Made by a program: the position numbers and the translations under genes. Positions 34,876 through 45,689 of a DNA stretch of 60,000 nucleotides are shown piece after piece; the stretch's first letter is position 1; the number at the start of each line of letters is the position of its first letter. The notes below the pieces were generated by a model that worked only from the letters and a program-made list of their open reading frames with translations, had not been told where the DNA came from and made no database searches. Location: assembly GCA_903813345.2 (NCBI GenBank), contig CAIIXF020000005.1, positions 13,397,375 to 13,457,374 of the forward strand, written 5' to 3'. The DNA comes from Owenia fusiformis. Its lineage: Eukaryota; Annelida; Polychaeta; Sabellida; Oweniidae.

Positions 34876-35409
34876 CCAGGGGTAGGGCACTATAAAGTCA
34901 TATTAAAATTACAAAATAGTACTTCATCACTATAATAGATGTATTACAATATCACACATAGCTTGGGAATGTTGTTTGAATACTACTTTGAGCTGTTTAA
35001 GTTATCATATTTTGTTTGAAGCTACAAATATAAAATAAGCAAGAAAAAAATAACAAAAACTGCATATTTTTTTCTAATTAATTGTATTTTTCCGAAACCA
35101 ACAAAGATATCAACCTATAACTTTAGGGTAGTATTCATCTCTGTACTAACAATGTATGTTGTAGAACTCAGAACAATAGTTTATATATCTTTTGAGTTAT
35201 GAACTAGTTTCATAGTACCCCCTAGAATATTTTCCTAGGGGGGTAAAAACGCTAAAATTCAGTGTCGTGACCACCCCGTTGAGCTGTCATCTTTTAATAT
35301 CTTTATCAGCATGAAAAACTGATCCAGAAGAAATAGGTCTGTTGCTTTTTCTAAAAAATGCCTCAAAAACCCTTTCCCTTGAGATATTCTGAAATTGGAA
35401 CCTGTCTAT
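34876..35409 (-). repeat. Right long terminal inverted repeat
   Basis: Reverse-complement partner of 31409-31924, slightly longer through small indels. Confidence 0.75.
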
Positions 35410-38160
35410 AAACTCGTATTTCCCTGCTGAAAAGTTTTCATGGGGAGTAAGTTTTTGTGCAAGAACTAATTCTTATTTTCAAATCTTTCAGCAGTCTCTT
35501 GTGTCCATTATCTATGTCAATATCACTACTATCCAAGCATAGGAAGTTGCTTTGGGTGTATGTCATGTCCTCTACTATGTTAAAGTGATTTTGTGGCATT
35601 AAAAATAAACATTTTAGACACCATAATAATCATTGTCACATGTCTAAAGGGTCTAATAGATAAAATCTGAGATTTGATATGTCACAACTAGCATCAACTG
35701 TGAAGCAATAGGTCATCTGATGGTCAGCCTCATCGTCATGGTGATATTTATAAAGAGTGCAGAAAAAGAGACGAATTCCAAACACGCAAAGAAGAGAAAA
35801 GAGCTTTCAAAGTTCTCAATGATATATGTGTCAGTACATATATATAATTTGTATAACATGTCATATTGTAGATATATATGCCACTTCATTATATTATACG
35901 CCATTAGATTACGATTACTATTTTGTTTATATTATCAGCAAATCTTACTTCCTGTGTCAGCAATTTTATGCTTCCCAAATTACCCCTTCATCATAATTCA
36001 ATTTATTTAATGCGTTTTATATATAATTGAATGATTGACAAATATGAAACAATTGCCAACAAATGTCAGAGTAGTCAGGGAGCAATTGGTTATCAAAACT
36101 GATTAATTTAAAAGGGGTTACAACATGGTCAAGTTGTTCATCCGTTCATTACAATAAGAATTTCATTAATTTGCCCTTGTTGTAGAGTTAGGTTTAATAC
36201 TCGTATATCATTTTTGATGTTGATACTATTTGATCTTTCTCTTATTCGAAGCTAATCAAATATTTTTATATCTATGCATTCGAGATATATTGTGTTTAAA
36301 CATCATGAGAGAGAAACTGGATGGAAAAAGCAAGGAATAAGAGAAACACTCAGCTAAAGCTTATTTCGTGCAATTTCTTCGAAAACTTGAAAGGACAATC
36401 TGATTTTACTGCATTTCTATTAATGTATAATTAAGATTATTTATTTTAAGTTAGTTTATTTATTCCTTACTTATTGCACTTCTTTCCTTGGTTATTGTGG
36501 TCTATTTGCACGGGAGCTCTTGTCCAATTTGTATGACTTGTGTCACATGGGGACACATTGATTTAATTGTCCACTCTTTCTCTTTAGTCTTTTATGACTC
36601 ATATTCCTAATGAGGGGGAATAAATATCATATGTCATATCAATATGAATGCCTTATGGAATCAAATGTTTTGCTTGAAATAGAATTCCAGATTATATGAG
36701 CTAAAGTTTAGAGGATTATGGTAGAATGTAATATCCCATTATTTTGCACATCTTGACCCATTCTGTGATATTTGATGCATGCTATAACGATAATACTCAT
36801 TGGTTTAATAATACCAGCAATCACCATTTCCAAAAATGGAAGATATGCTCAATATAAAAATCTGACCTGTCATAAATTCTCAATAAGACCTGCTGGTTGG
36901 CCTGCTATTATCACTTAAATCACAAGCTATATTTCTGATAGTAGGCATTGAAATATTCTTCAGATTATATCAGATGTTTCAGCATGGAAATCAATGCCTA
37001 TAATTACTTATATTAGTTTAATCTCAGAGTTTATCATAATCCAATTATTGGAACCATGTTTCAGGGGCCAAGAAGCTTGGTTGTCTGGGCTGATAGCTAA
37101 TAAGAGAGTACTCGTTGTCCCTTACAGCTATTTGATGTGTATTTGGCTTGTCATGACATGAGATGGGTCACTATGCCCACTAATTTCAGGAACTTTCATG
37201 GTCTCAAGAGATTCCTAATTTTATTTTGAGAGGATCAAACTATAATTAAAAGTCTTCATTCATTTAGGATTCTAGATGACCATTGTCTGCCAGTAGGTTT
37301 ATTAAGTTGATAGATTTTTATGTTTTCTTTTTATAAGCCCATGGGGGATTATATAATATATGCGGACCCCTTTTGTTATGTAGATGGACTATCAAGTTTC
37401 ATGTTTACCACAAATTACTCACTTATAACTCAATTAAATCGTACAATTGCTCCTCTGACATTGATCAAACTATAATTGAAAATACTTTTAATGCAATTAT
37501 GGCTATTTTGACTCATACCGTGGATAAAAATATCTGCCTTATTTTGGTTATTCGTTACAATATCTTACTAGAATCTGATTAAATGTAGGATTTTCTTGTA
37601 TTTCTACATGATATAGAATGTCTACTTAATGCTGATTTTCTTTATTTCTTTCTTAATTACTTTATTAACACTTAGTTTTACATTTCAAAACACGACCACA
37701 GTGACATTTAGCTCATAGCCAGGTCACTCTGACCTGAGAATAAAGTCTAAGTCTAGAGATGTAATTCAAGATAAAGCAATCGTTTTGACAATCATTTCGC
37801 TCAACTCAGTCTCTGCTGAATTATTTTGTCAGATATTTTAGTTATTTATCGAAATTGGTAAAAATGGAACAAAGCGGTAGAATTTTCTCGCCTTTGGGAG
37901 AGTGCGTCATTAATATCTTAAGAGGTTTGACTGGAAATTGCAACTTTTTTATCATAATACAACTGGTATCCTTTTGTAAACATTCATTTTGAATTAGCGG
38001 AAATATTGAGTTCTAAAACATAAATGAATATTTTAAGTTTTGCTTTGAGCAATAGTTATATTTACATAGGGTGCTTTTGGCCGTTTACTAATTTTATATT
38101 CAGAAAGTTTTTATATTGATCAATTTAGGCAGCACATCAATTTCAGTTAACCACAAATAA
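35410..38160. other. AT-rich non-coding stretch
   Basis: No supported gene or structured repeat. The frames at 35713-36010 and 37373-37582 have no recognisable domain. Confidence 0.45.
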
Positions 38161-38172
38161 AATAATACCCTG

Positions 38173-38202
38173 CGTGCAGAGTCTAGTTAAACTACACTCT
38201 GC
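38173..38202. repeat. Short hairpin upstream of the promoter-like block
   Basis: GCAGAGTCTAGTT pairs with the inverted AACTACACTCTGC with one mismatch. Confidence 0.6.
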
Positions 38203-38224
38203 CTAGTAGAAACCATATTACAGT

Positions 38225-38440
38225 TTAGTAGCCCCGCCCCCACGACGGGTGCCGATGACAGTTCGGGTAATAAATCACTTCTGACCTACGCGCTGACCTT
38301 TCTTCCACCAATCAGCGAGCTTGAAGAAACACGCACCAAAATAAATTCTGAATTGTCATTGGTCAATTCCGGGCTTAACGATGACGTCAGAAGGAATGAC
38401 CATATATAGAACGTCGGTCAAATTTGGCCGACGAGCACTG
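38225..38440 (+). promoter_or_regulatory. Compact RNA polymerase II promoter-like block
   Basis: In order: a GC box CCCCGCCCC (38232-38240), CCAAT at 38308-38312, inverted CCAAT (ATTGG) at 38358-38362, a full CRE TGACGTCA at 38382-38389 and a TATA box TATATAGA at 38403-38410. A start site would fall near 38433. The block is richer in GC and CpG than its surroundings. The order and spacing are those of a classical vertebrate- or invertebrate-type TATA promoter on the + strand. Possible donors follow (GTGAGT at 38450, GGTAAT near 38529), but no coding exon was identified, so it may drive a non-coding first exon, an alternative start of a gene lying downstream, or a transposable element. Confidence 0.55.
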
Positions 38441-38504
38441 ATTGGCGCGGTGAGTTCACAGGTTTATATTAGTTTGAAAGAGTGAAGACGGAGCTCTCTT
38501 TTAA

Positions 38505-38795
38505 GAAGTGAAGTCGAACGAATGCAAAGGGTAATAAAATAATTCCCTACAAAAGCATTAATAATTGACATGGTGCTATTATATTTGATAAAACTACGAA
38601 TTAAGTGAGTCATTTTTTATGAAATAAAACTCTGTTTCATGCCCAGTACAGAGATACTATTAAATTAGTAGCTCATTTGAATGCATTCAAGAAATTGATT
38701 CAAAGTGAATTGAATTGCACTGAGGAGGATATTTTTTTCAGTTTTTAATATTAAAATATCTAAGAAATGAAGCCAAATGAATGCAAAGGGTAATC
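38505..38795 (+). repeat. Duplicated AATGCAAAGGGTAAT phrase
   Basis: AAGAAGTGAAGTCGAACGAATGCAAAGGGTAAT-like text at about 38505 recurs as a diverged copy at about 38761. Both contain the exact word AATGCAAAGGGTAAT, which has the form of a splice donor context. It may be a local duplication spanning a first-exon edge. Confidence 0.45.
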
Positions 38796-39659
38796 TTTGA
38801 GAAAGGTTCCTTATAGTATTGCAGCATTATTTCCTTATTTTGATACTGATTCTCACATCTTTCTGTTTCACTTGAATATCGTGGCTTAGACGAATTGAGT
38901 AATAGTAAGGAACATAATGAAATTTGATGTAAGGATACTAAAAGACAAAGATATGATTTCAGAATAATCTGTATCGTGGTTTGTGTAGGTTTCACACCAT
39001 TTCAATAACTACATGATTTATTGAACAACTGAGAAAAAATTATTCTAAAAGTATAATAATTTTATTGCGTGTCGCCTTCGTTGTCTAGACTGTGGTGGCT
39101 CATTATAAATGGTGGTGTCTCGTTATATATTTGTGGCATGTCATTCTTCCAGGAAAACAAAGGAACATAAATCATCTCAAGTCTCATATAGATTCATGTA
39201 TTGTCTACAGTATTTTTTGTATTTTTTCTTTTGAAGTTTGTCCAATATTGAGAGTCCTGTGTCTTGTGCCCTTTTGATAAATTATAAATCAGGGAAGGGA
39301 TGGGGTGGGGGTCAGATGTGGTGTGAACACTTAATTAAGTCTATAAAGTGAATGTTGTTAAATTGACAAGCAAATCAAGCATTGAACTTTTTGATCAGCC
39401 CTTGTATAAGAGACTAAAAAGTTAGGGGTGTTAACTTACAGTGGTCTTCACATCCATACGTTGCTGCAAATGTATATTTAATGCTCAAGAGTAATCTATT
39501 TTTCTGTTTTACTGTTAGAAATAAAAGTGGAAAAAACATATAAATCAACTCTATAAGCAAAATGTCTACCTACTAATGTCTTATTTATGTTCAAGTATGA
39601 AAAAAGATTCAAGGCCAACTGCAGCCAACGCTTTAATCATAGACCCATCTGTGAAGTAT

Positions 39660-39850
39660 CAGCGATCATGTTTTCAAATGCAAAATAACTTGACAAAGAG
39701 TGCCATTAGCAAAAATTGAAATAGACATATTGGAAGTTAAAACTCCCGATTGTATAGAAATATGAAAAAATCAGATACCTCAGTCAAATTTTAGAGATTT
39801 TAGAGTGAAATAAGAATATGCAGACGGACATTTTTTGCAGTGAAAGAATT
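39660..39850 (+). repeat. Dispersed repeat R1, copy 2
   Basis: Contains TATAGAAATATGAAAAAATC, TCAAATTTTAGAGA and TGCAGACGGACATTTTT in the same order as the 24060 copy. Confidence 0.55.
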
Positions 39851-40206
39851 CCCATTGTGTTTTCTGTTCCATGTTGTTGTCCTATTAATGTTAATGTTGA
39901 GGGATATGATTGATATGATTTCTATTGCAGTGGTTACAGAAACTCCTTTTTATAAATGGTTCACTCCTTTCCTTATCCTGTCAAAGATATTATAGTGTAA
40001 AGAAGAATTTATTCAGTAAATTGCAACATTCTTAAAATCATTAATTTGATTTTTATGTGTATGAAAAATGTAACATCTGCGGACATGGCAGAGGTACAAT
40101 ACCTTGTTTATTGGAAGAGAAGTTATTAGGGATCATCTGCCTGACATTTTGCTCATGAATATGTTTGTATTTTTATTTTTGGTATAATAATTCATATAGG
40201 AACCTG

Positions 40207-40244
40207 CAAGGGGGGGGGGGGTACAGGGTTTTGAAGCAAGACTA
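40207..40244. mobile_element. TAGTCTTGC-type MITE, right half only
   Basis: A run of about 13 G is followed by TACAGGGTTTTGAAGCAAGACTA, the inverted form of the family's left end. The left half is missing. Confidence 0.55.
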
Positions 40245-41364
40245 AATACATAGTATGATTGTTTTACATCAAGTCGCATTCTCAAGTGATACAGGATTTT
40301 CTCAGTGACGATGTGTGAGATGTGTCACAATGATTAAAAATGATGATCAACATTTGTATTTCATTTCAATTATACTTATGTTTTTCTATCTTTCTATTTT
40401 CATGTGCTGTTACCATTTGATCCATCTATTTCCTGTTGATCATGCTACTTTGTGTAATGATGATGATTTGAAACATTATAGGTAAGTGAGCCATTTGTGG
40501 GTGATATACTTCAGTTGCGTGTTAACTGTTTATTAGTTATCGTAGGTTTCTTAATTTTCTGAGATCAGCTTTTGCGAAATTGTTTAACTGTAATTTGTGA
40601 TGAATATTTTAAACCATAATTTCATGAATTTGCAAATGAAACAACTGAACTGAAAAAAATACAATACAGAGGGAGGGGGCGAGGGAGTTGGGCTGATATG
40701 GGGAAAACAGGACAGGGGGACAATGTAATCTTTGTGGGTCTCTAGTTACAAAGGGAGGTGTGAGAAGGAGACCTATGCAAAACATACCACCTGGCAATTA
40801 ATTGAATACTCATGCTCAACCTTAGGCAGGACGGTTGTTGAAACAATGACGCAAATTCTAGATGATATAATTAACATTTCAGCAGAATGTTTTTCTTTAT
40901 TCCCCCTGTTATAACTATGGCTTAGGCTTTCAGACATCTGGATGTCTAGGTAATTCTGGTGTTTTGATTCAGAATTTTCTACCCTGTGGATGTAATTTAC
41001 CATGGCAACACAATAGGTTACAGTCAGACTGTTGTTTTATGAGATTTTCAAGACAAAAATAATATAAATTATTCCACCTTTTGTCTGCAAGGCTATCATC
41101 TGGTATTCCTTGTTTCCCCTCTGTATGATATTATTTTCATAGTTTTTCTTCAAAAGGCACGACAAAGATGTTGTCTGTCAAATGCTTATTCATGCCATTT
41201 TTCTCTGAGATTTGAATAAAGTCTCCAAAACCTTTTGCACTTCTGTACAATTTAGTGTATACTTCATGCCTGTCTACTGTATTCCTTGCTAATTACAATC
41301 ATCATTCTCTAAGACTTTAATTAAGTGTCTGATATTTTCGCATTTTTAAATAATTTAGAGTATA

Positions 41365-42006
41365 CAGGGTGTCCCGAAAGTATGGGGCCCCCCCTAGGCA
41401 GACATATACCAGTGTTGTCATAGTATGTGTTATATATCATTTTAAAGCTTATCCAAAGTTACATTGATTCTCCAAGTATCATGGTTCAACTCTCAAATGT
41501 GAAAAAATTACAGGCATTTCAAAATTTAGTGTTTGGTCAAAATTAAGTTCAATTTTACACCAAATCACTAGTCAATGTGTCCTCCTGGGCCATCTTAACA
41601 GCAGTAATTCTTTTTGGGTCAGATGGATATTGAGTTGGAAAAAGAGAACGATGAGGGTAGAAACTCTAGGGAAACTCTTCTAAAGTGCCTTAACAGGTTT
41701 TAAGAGGGTTATAAAATTCCACACCCCTATTTGAAGGGCTTTTAAGGTCATATCTGAAAATTATTGCTGCTGTTAACGTGGCCAAGGGGAGCTCATTGAC
41801 CCATAATGTGGTGTAAAATTGAACTTTATTTTGACAAAACACTAACTTTTAAAATGACTGTAACTTTTTCTCATTTGGGAGTTAAACCATGATACTTGGC
41901 AAATCAATGTAACTTTGGATAAGCTTTAAAATGATATATGACACATACTATGGGGACACTGGAATATGTCTACCTAGGGGGGGCCCCATACTTTCGGGAC
42001 ACCCTG
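41365..42006. mobile_element. 642-bp palindromic Tc1/mariner-type MITE with TA TSD
   Basis: Both ends read CAGGGTGTCCCGAAAGTA inward, next to a GGGGCCCCCCCTAGG-type tract, and both are flanked by TA (41363-41364, 42007-42008). The two halves are inverted over nearly their whole length: TGTTATATATCATTTTAAAG against CTTTAAAATGATATATGACA, and ACAGCAGTAATT against AATTATTGCTGCTGTTAA. The centre is near 41686. No transposase frame exists. The terminal sequence and TA duplication point to a Tc1/mariner-mobilised foldback MITE. Confidence 0.85.
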
Positions 42007-42085
42007 TACATGTATGATTGTATGCTTCATTCCCTGCTTGTTGGATATATATCCTATCTTTGGGGTAAGGGGCATAGCTGGGAAG

Positions 42086-42100
42086 GGGGGGGGGGGGTTA
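42086..42100 (+). repeat. Poly-G run (about 13)
   Basis: A homopolymer following GCTGGGAA. It may be the remnant of a poly-G-bearing MITE core. Confidence 0.7.
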
Positions 42101-42989
42101 CCAATAGAGGACAGAAGGTTGGCAAGCACTTTTAATTTACACAAAACATGCTTATTCCAATGATTTAAAGCACCAGTAAAAAACAGTAAAATACTGATTA
42201 AAGGTTACGTTACAAAGACAACAACTATAAAACATGCCTTTTATGGTGTTTCAATATTGATGCATTTGTGATTCAATTATATCATCCATGAAGAATCCAT
42301 GAAGTCGATTACCATCATCACATTCACATAATTGCAGTTTTCAAGGTAATTCCAAGATCGTGATTCATTCAATTAATTCCGTATCATACCACGCTGTTCA
42401 CAAGCTGTGTTATCCTTTGTTCATGAAAAATATATGATTAATTTTCCTATTGCGCATGATGCAATTTATCAGGTTTAATTTCAGATTAAGGTGCTTCCTT
42501 GAATAGAACACTACATCAATCTGTCCATTTAATTAACAGCATCTTGCTTTTGAAATATATGAATATTGTGATATTGATTCTTATTCTAATGAGTCTCACA
42601 TGAATACCTCGCATATTCTTGCATTTTAGACAAAAGTATAGGTGCATTTGTTTTTTATCTGATTTTTCCCTTTCACCCTCTCATGGGTTACCCTCTCCAA
42701 TAGTTAGTTTGGTATTGCTTTGGTTTTCATTATGTCTCTCACATAATAAAAGTTAGAAAACACAAAGGGCAACATATTGCCAACACAACTATAATATAGA
42801 ATTACTGAAATACAGCAAGTAATAAATGGAATATCATGGTTCAACAATAAAACAAGAAATGAAAACCTAAAAGAAATGCCCATCAAAAAACATCATCCAA
42901 AAGCACCATATGATGAGAGGAATTTGCTAACTTACCCCCAAAACAGAAAAAAGGTTAATTTGACATTAAGTCAGTGAGTCAAAAAAGAA

Positions 42990-43059
42990 CTTTAAAAAGT
43001 GTTCCACTTACACAGGTGTTCAACTAATACAGGTGTTCCAATTTACAGGTCCTACTTTA
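42990..43059 (-). mobile_element. CAGTAGAACC-family end fragment
   Basis: Read on the minus strand it gives a diverged terminal repeat followed by three GGAACACC/TGAACACC-like words, matching the subterminal array of the 32260 element. Confidence 0.5.
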
Positions 43060-43361
43060 TTAGGAAGGGTACATTTACATTACACAATATAAGATGAGAA
43101 CATTTTTAAAGGATGTTCCCTATTGTCTAATTAAAAGGTTTGCCCTGTGTTTGTGTTATAATTACAATGTATACCCCTTACCCAATAAATTGATGTAATT
43201 ATGTAATTAATTACAAGCAATAATGCAGTAATTATTCATTGAACATGTTCATTTGGCCTAACATCAAATAGGGTTCGATGACAAAAGCTGTTTTTGTGAT
43301 ATCACATTTCTGAATTATATTGTTCATAATTACTAGAAGATGTCATCTTAACAAATATAAT

Positions 43362-43560
43362 TCAGTGTTCCCCACAGGGGTTTTTCTCAAATGGGTGCAA
43401 AATTTTCATTTTCACAATTCAAGCTAAAATTGGTCAAAATATGCCAACTTTTCATACTTTTCTCATTTTCAAGTGGGTATAAATGGATTTTCAGGTGGGT
43501 GCAAGTCTGTTTTTAAAACCTCAGGTGGGTGCTGCACCCACTTGCTTTAATGCCGAGGAG
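43362..43560 (+). repeat. CAGTGTTCCCC-starting repeat with GGTGGGTGC words
   Basis: The start CAGTGTTCCCCACAGGGG resembles hAT-type MITE ends. Inside, CAGGTGGGTGCAA-like phrases repeat. No matching right end was found. Confidence 0.4.
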
Positions 43561-43569
43561 ATCAGTGCA

Positions 43570-43640
43570 TTAGTAAAACCTGTAAAGTGGATGTAAGTGG
43601 AACACCTCCACAAGTGGAACACTTTCCAAAGTCCCATAGG
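43570..43640 (+). mobile_element. CAGTAGAACC-family end fragment
   Basis: AAAACCTGTAAAGTGG is followed by two AAGTGGAACACCT-like words and AAAGTCCCA, as in the left end of the 32260 element. Confidence 0.5.
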
Positions 43641-44199
43641 TGATCAAATTCCCAAAAAGATCAAAATATACTTCAGTATTCTTCAAATAACAGTCAGCTT
43701 CTATGAAGCCTGCCTTTGGATACCTTTAGGCACAAAAAAGGTTTCAAAAAGAGATACAAAGTTTTGAAAATATGCTCAAATTACCTTACCACTGCTATTC
43801 TTATGTAACATGGCATTATTGGAAATAATTACATTAATTAACTTTCAATGGAAGCAATTTCTTCAATGTCTAAAGATGATGTTTGGTAACAATAGGGAGC
43901 AGTATCCTTGAATAAGACAATATCAATAAATCCACTTCACAATATGTACCTTGAAAGACCAAAGATTTGCAAGTGGGTATCTTATTCAGCAGGTGGGTTA
44001 TGCAAGCATTTTGGAAAAAAGTTTCATAACAAAGGGATGTGTGCCTGTAACACAAGCACAAAATCCTTTGTTATTACAAGCTTTTTCTCAAAATGCTTCA
44101 GATCAAGCAATTTAAACCTGCTGTGTAAAAGGTACCATTAACTGTGATGAGGAAGATAATGTGGTTACCAATCATATAGTTCCAAGAACTGAGGAAATT

Positions 44200-44420
44200 A
44201 CCTATGAGAAAGATGACATGATGGTCAGGTTTTGAAATACAGAATAAGGTAAAAATGAATAGAATCAGAAAGGAACAGAGTGGACAAAATGAGAACCTCT
44301 AACTTCTATAAGTGCAAGAAAATTTGGGAATATGGGCAATTAATTGGGAATCCTGTATCTTGGGAGTCCAAAATTTCACTCATACCTCAGAGAGAAATTA
44401 TCTGATATGGCCAGATAAAA
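44200..44420 (+). repeat. Dispersed repeat R1, copy 3
   Basis: GGTTTTGAAATACAGAATAAG and CTCAGAGAGAAATTATCTGA-like words occur in the R1 order. More diverged than copies 1 and 2. Confidence 0.4.
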
Positions 44421-45295
44421 ACTAAAGAACTGGGGAAATTAGCAGTCTCACCACAGATGACCATAGGAGTTGTATCTGATTGCATATGGTTATGTTCAAT
44501 TATGTGGTTAATTGTTTCTGGAGGGCTGTGATATTCAATATGGCACTATCACCAGCCATGCTTTCTTGAGGTGAATTATCTTGAGTTGAAAAATAACCAG
44601 TGAAGACTCGCAAGTGCAAATTAACTGTCTGCGTTGAATTTATAACTCTGGATGAAATTGCAAACCACTTTAAAAGAACTAGGAGAAATACAGAGTATGG
44701 CTTCAAGAAATTGTCAAACGTTTACAATACTTTTTGCTATCATCATTCTATGTTATACCCATTGAGGGATCCATATCCTTTACTATCCATTAGAATACAA
44801 AGAGCATTATAGATAAAGAGTGGCTTTGATAAATCAGAATGTTTAATATATATTTTTATCATTTCGGGAGAATAGGAAAGGGGCCATGGGTTCAAAACAA
44901 CTTTGTTTTAACCTAACACTATGTAAGAATATTTCAGACAACATTCTAGCAGGTAAATCAGTCTGGCTATAATATGTCACCCAGCTTTCAAATACCCATC
45001 AGCTTACACTTAATCCACATGATTTGTCTTCATGATTTCAATAATCTGCCTGATTTCCATGGGTCTTTAGTATCAGCTATGCCCAGTGTATCATCTATAT
45101 GTTTGATATACCATTCCTCTCAACTATTGCTCAATGACCTCTTTTTATATTTGCAGACATGATATTTTATGCATTGGGGCATTATGATTCATTGTATAAC
45201 TGTGGGGAAACATGGCATGTTTCTGACTCTGGGTAATAAGAACTTAATTTAGCCCCATAATAGTACAGAACCTTGAAAATCCCTTCATACACAGT
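44421..45295. other. Non-coding stretch
   Basis: Nothing I can name. Short frames lack domains. Confidence 0.4.
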
Positions 45296-45299
45296 CAAT

Positions 45300-45468
45300 C
45301 TTAACAGTACCATACTGATACAGTTTTGTTTTGGCTACAGTACTTTAAGCTACCATTATTATAGTACCATATGATACTTTAGGCTTAAACAGTACTGCAT
45401 GGTACTGTGAACACTCTACGGCACCACATTCAAACAAACAGTACCGTATGGTATCATACTCTTTTGAA
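45300..45468. repeat. Cluster of AGTACCATA / TATGGTACT palindromic words
   Basis: CAGTACCATACTG, ATAGTACCATATGATAC, CAGTACTGCATGGTACTG and CAGTACCGTATGGTATCAT follow one another over about 165 bases, each an imperfect self-complementary word. Confidence 0.6.
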
Positions 45469-45689
45469 CTCCTATATTCAAAATAATATGCTAAATATAC
45501 AATCACTGCCTATGACCACATGGAAAAGTCTATTAAATGTAAATGTATGTCTGACCAGTGAAGATGAAATTCCATTCATGCTACAACACATAAAGAAACA
45601 GTGTCTGGTGACCCCTTCCCATAATGCTAAAAGGCTTCACACTTCTCTGCCAGTATATGTACACATGTACTGCCATTCTAACACATAGT

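Larger units (their letters stand above)
31409..35409. mobile_element. About 4-kb element with terminal inverted repeats of about 520 bp
   Basis: 31409-31924 and 34876-35409 are inverted copies. Matching blocks include ATAGACAGGTTCCAAT at the outer edge, AAAGATATTAAAAGATGACA, GGGGTGGTCACGACAC, CTAGTTCATAACTCAAA and TAGTGCCCTACCCCTGG at the inner edge. The arms are about 80-85 percent alike by eye. The interior of about 2.95 kb has no transposase, polymerase or integrase frame. It holds a nested CAGTAGAACC element at 32260-33114. It could be a non-autonomous element of a long-TIR superfamily, or two inverted copies of a 0.5-kb repeat. No clear target duplication was seen. Confidence 0.65.
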
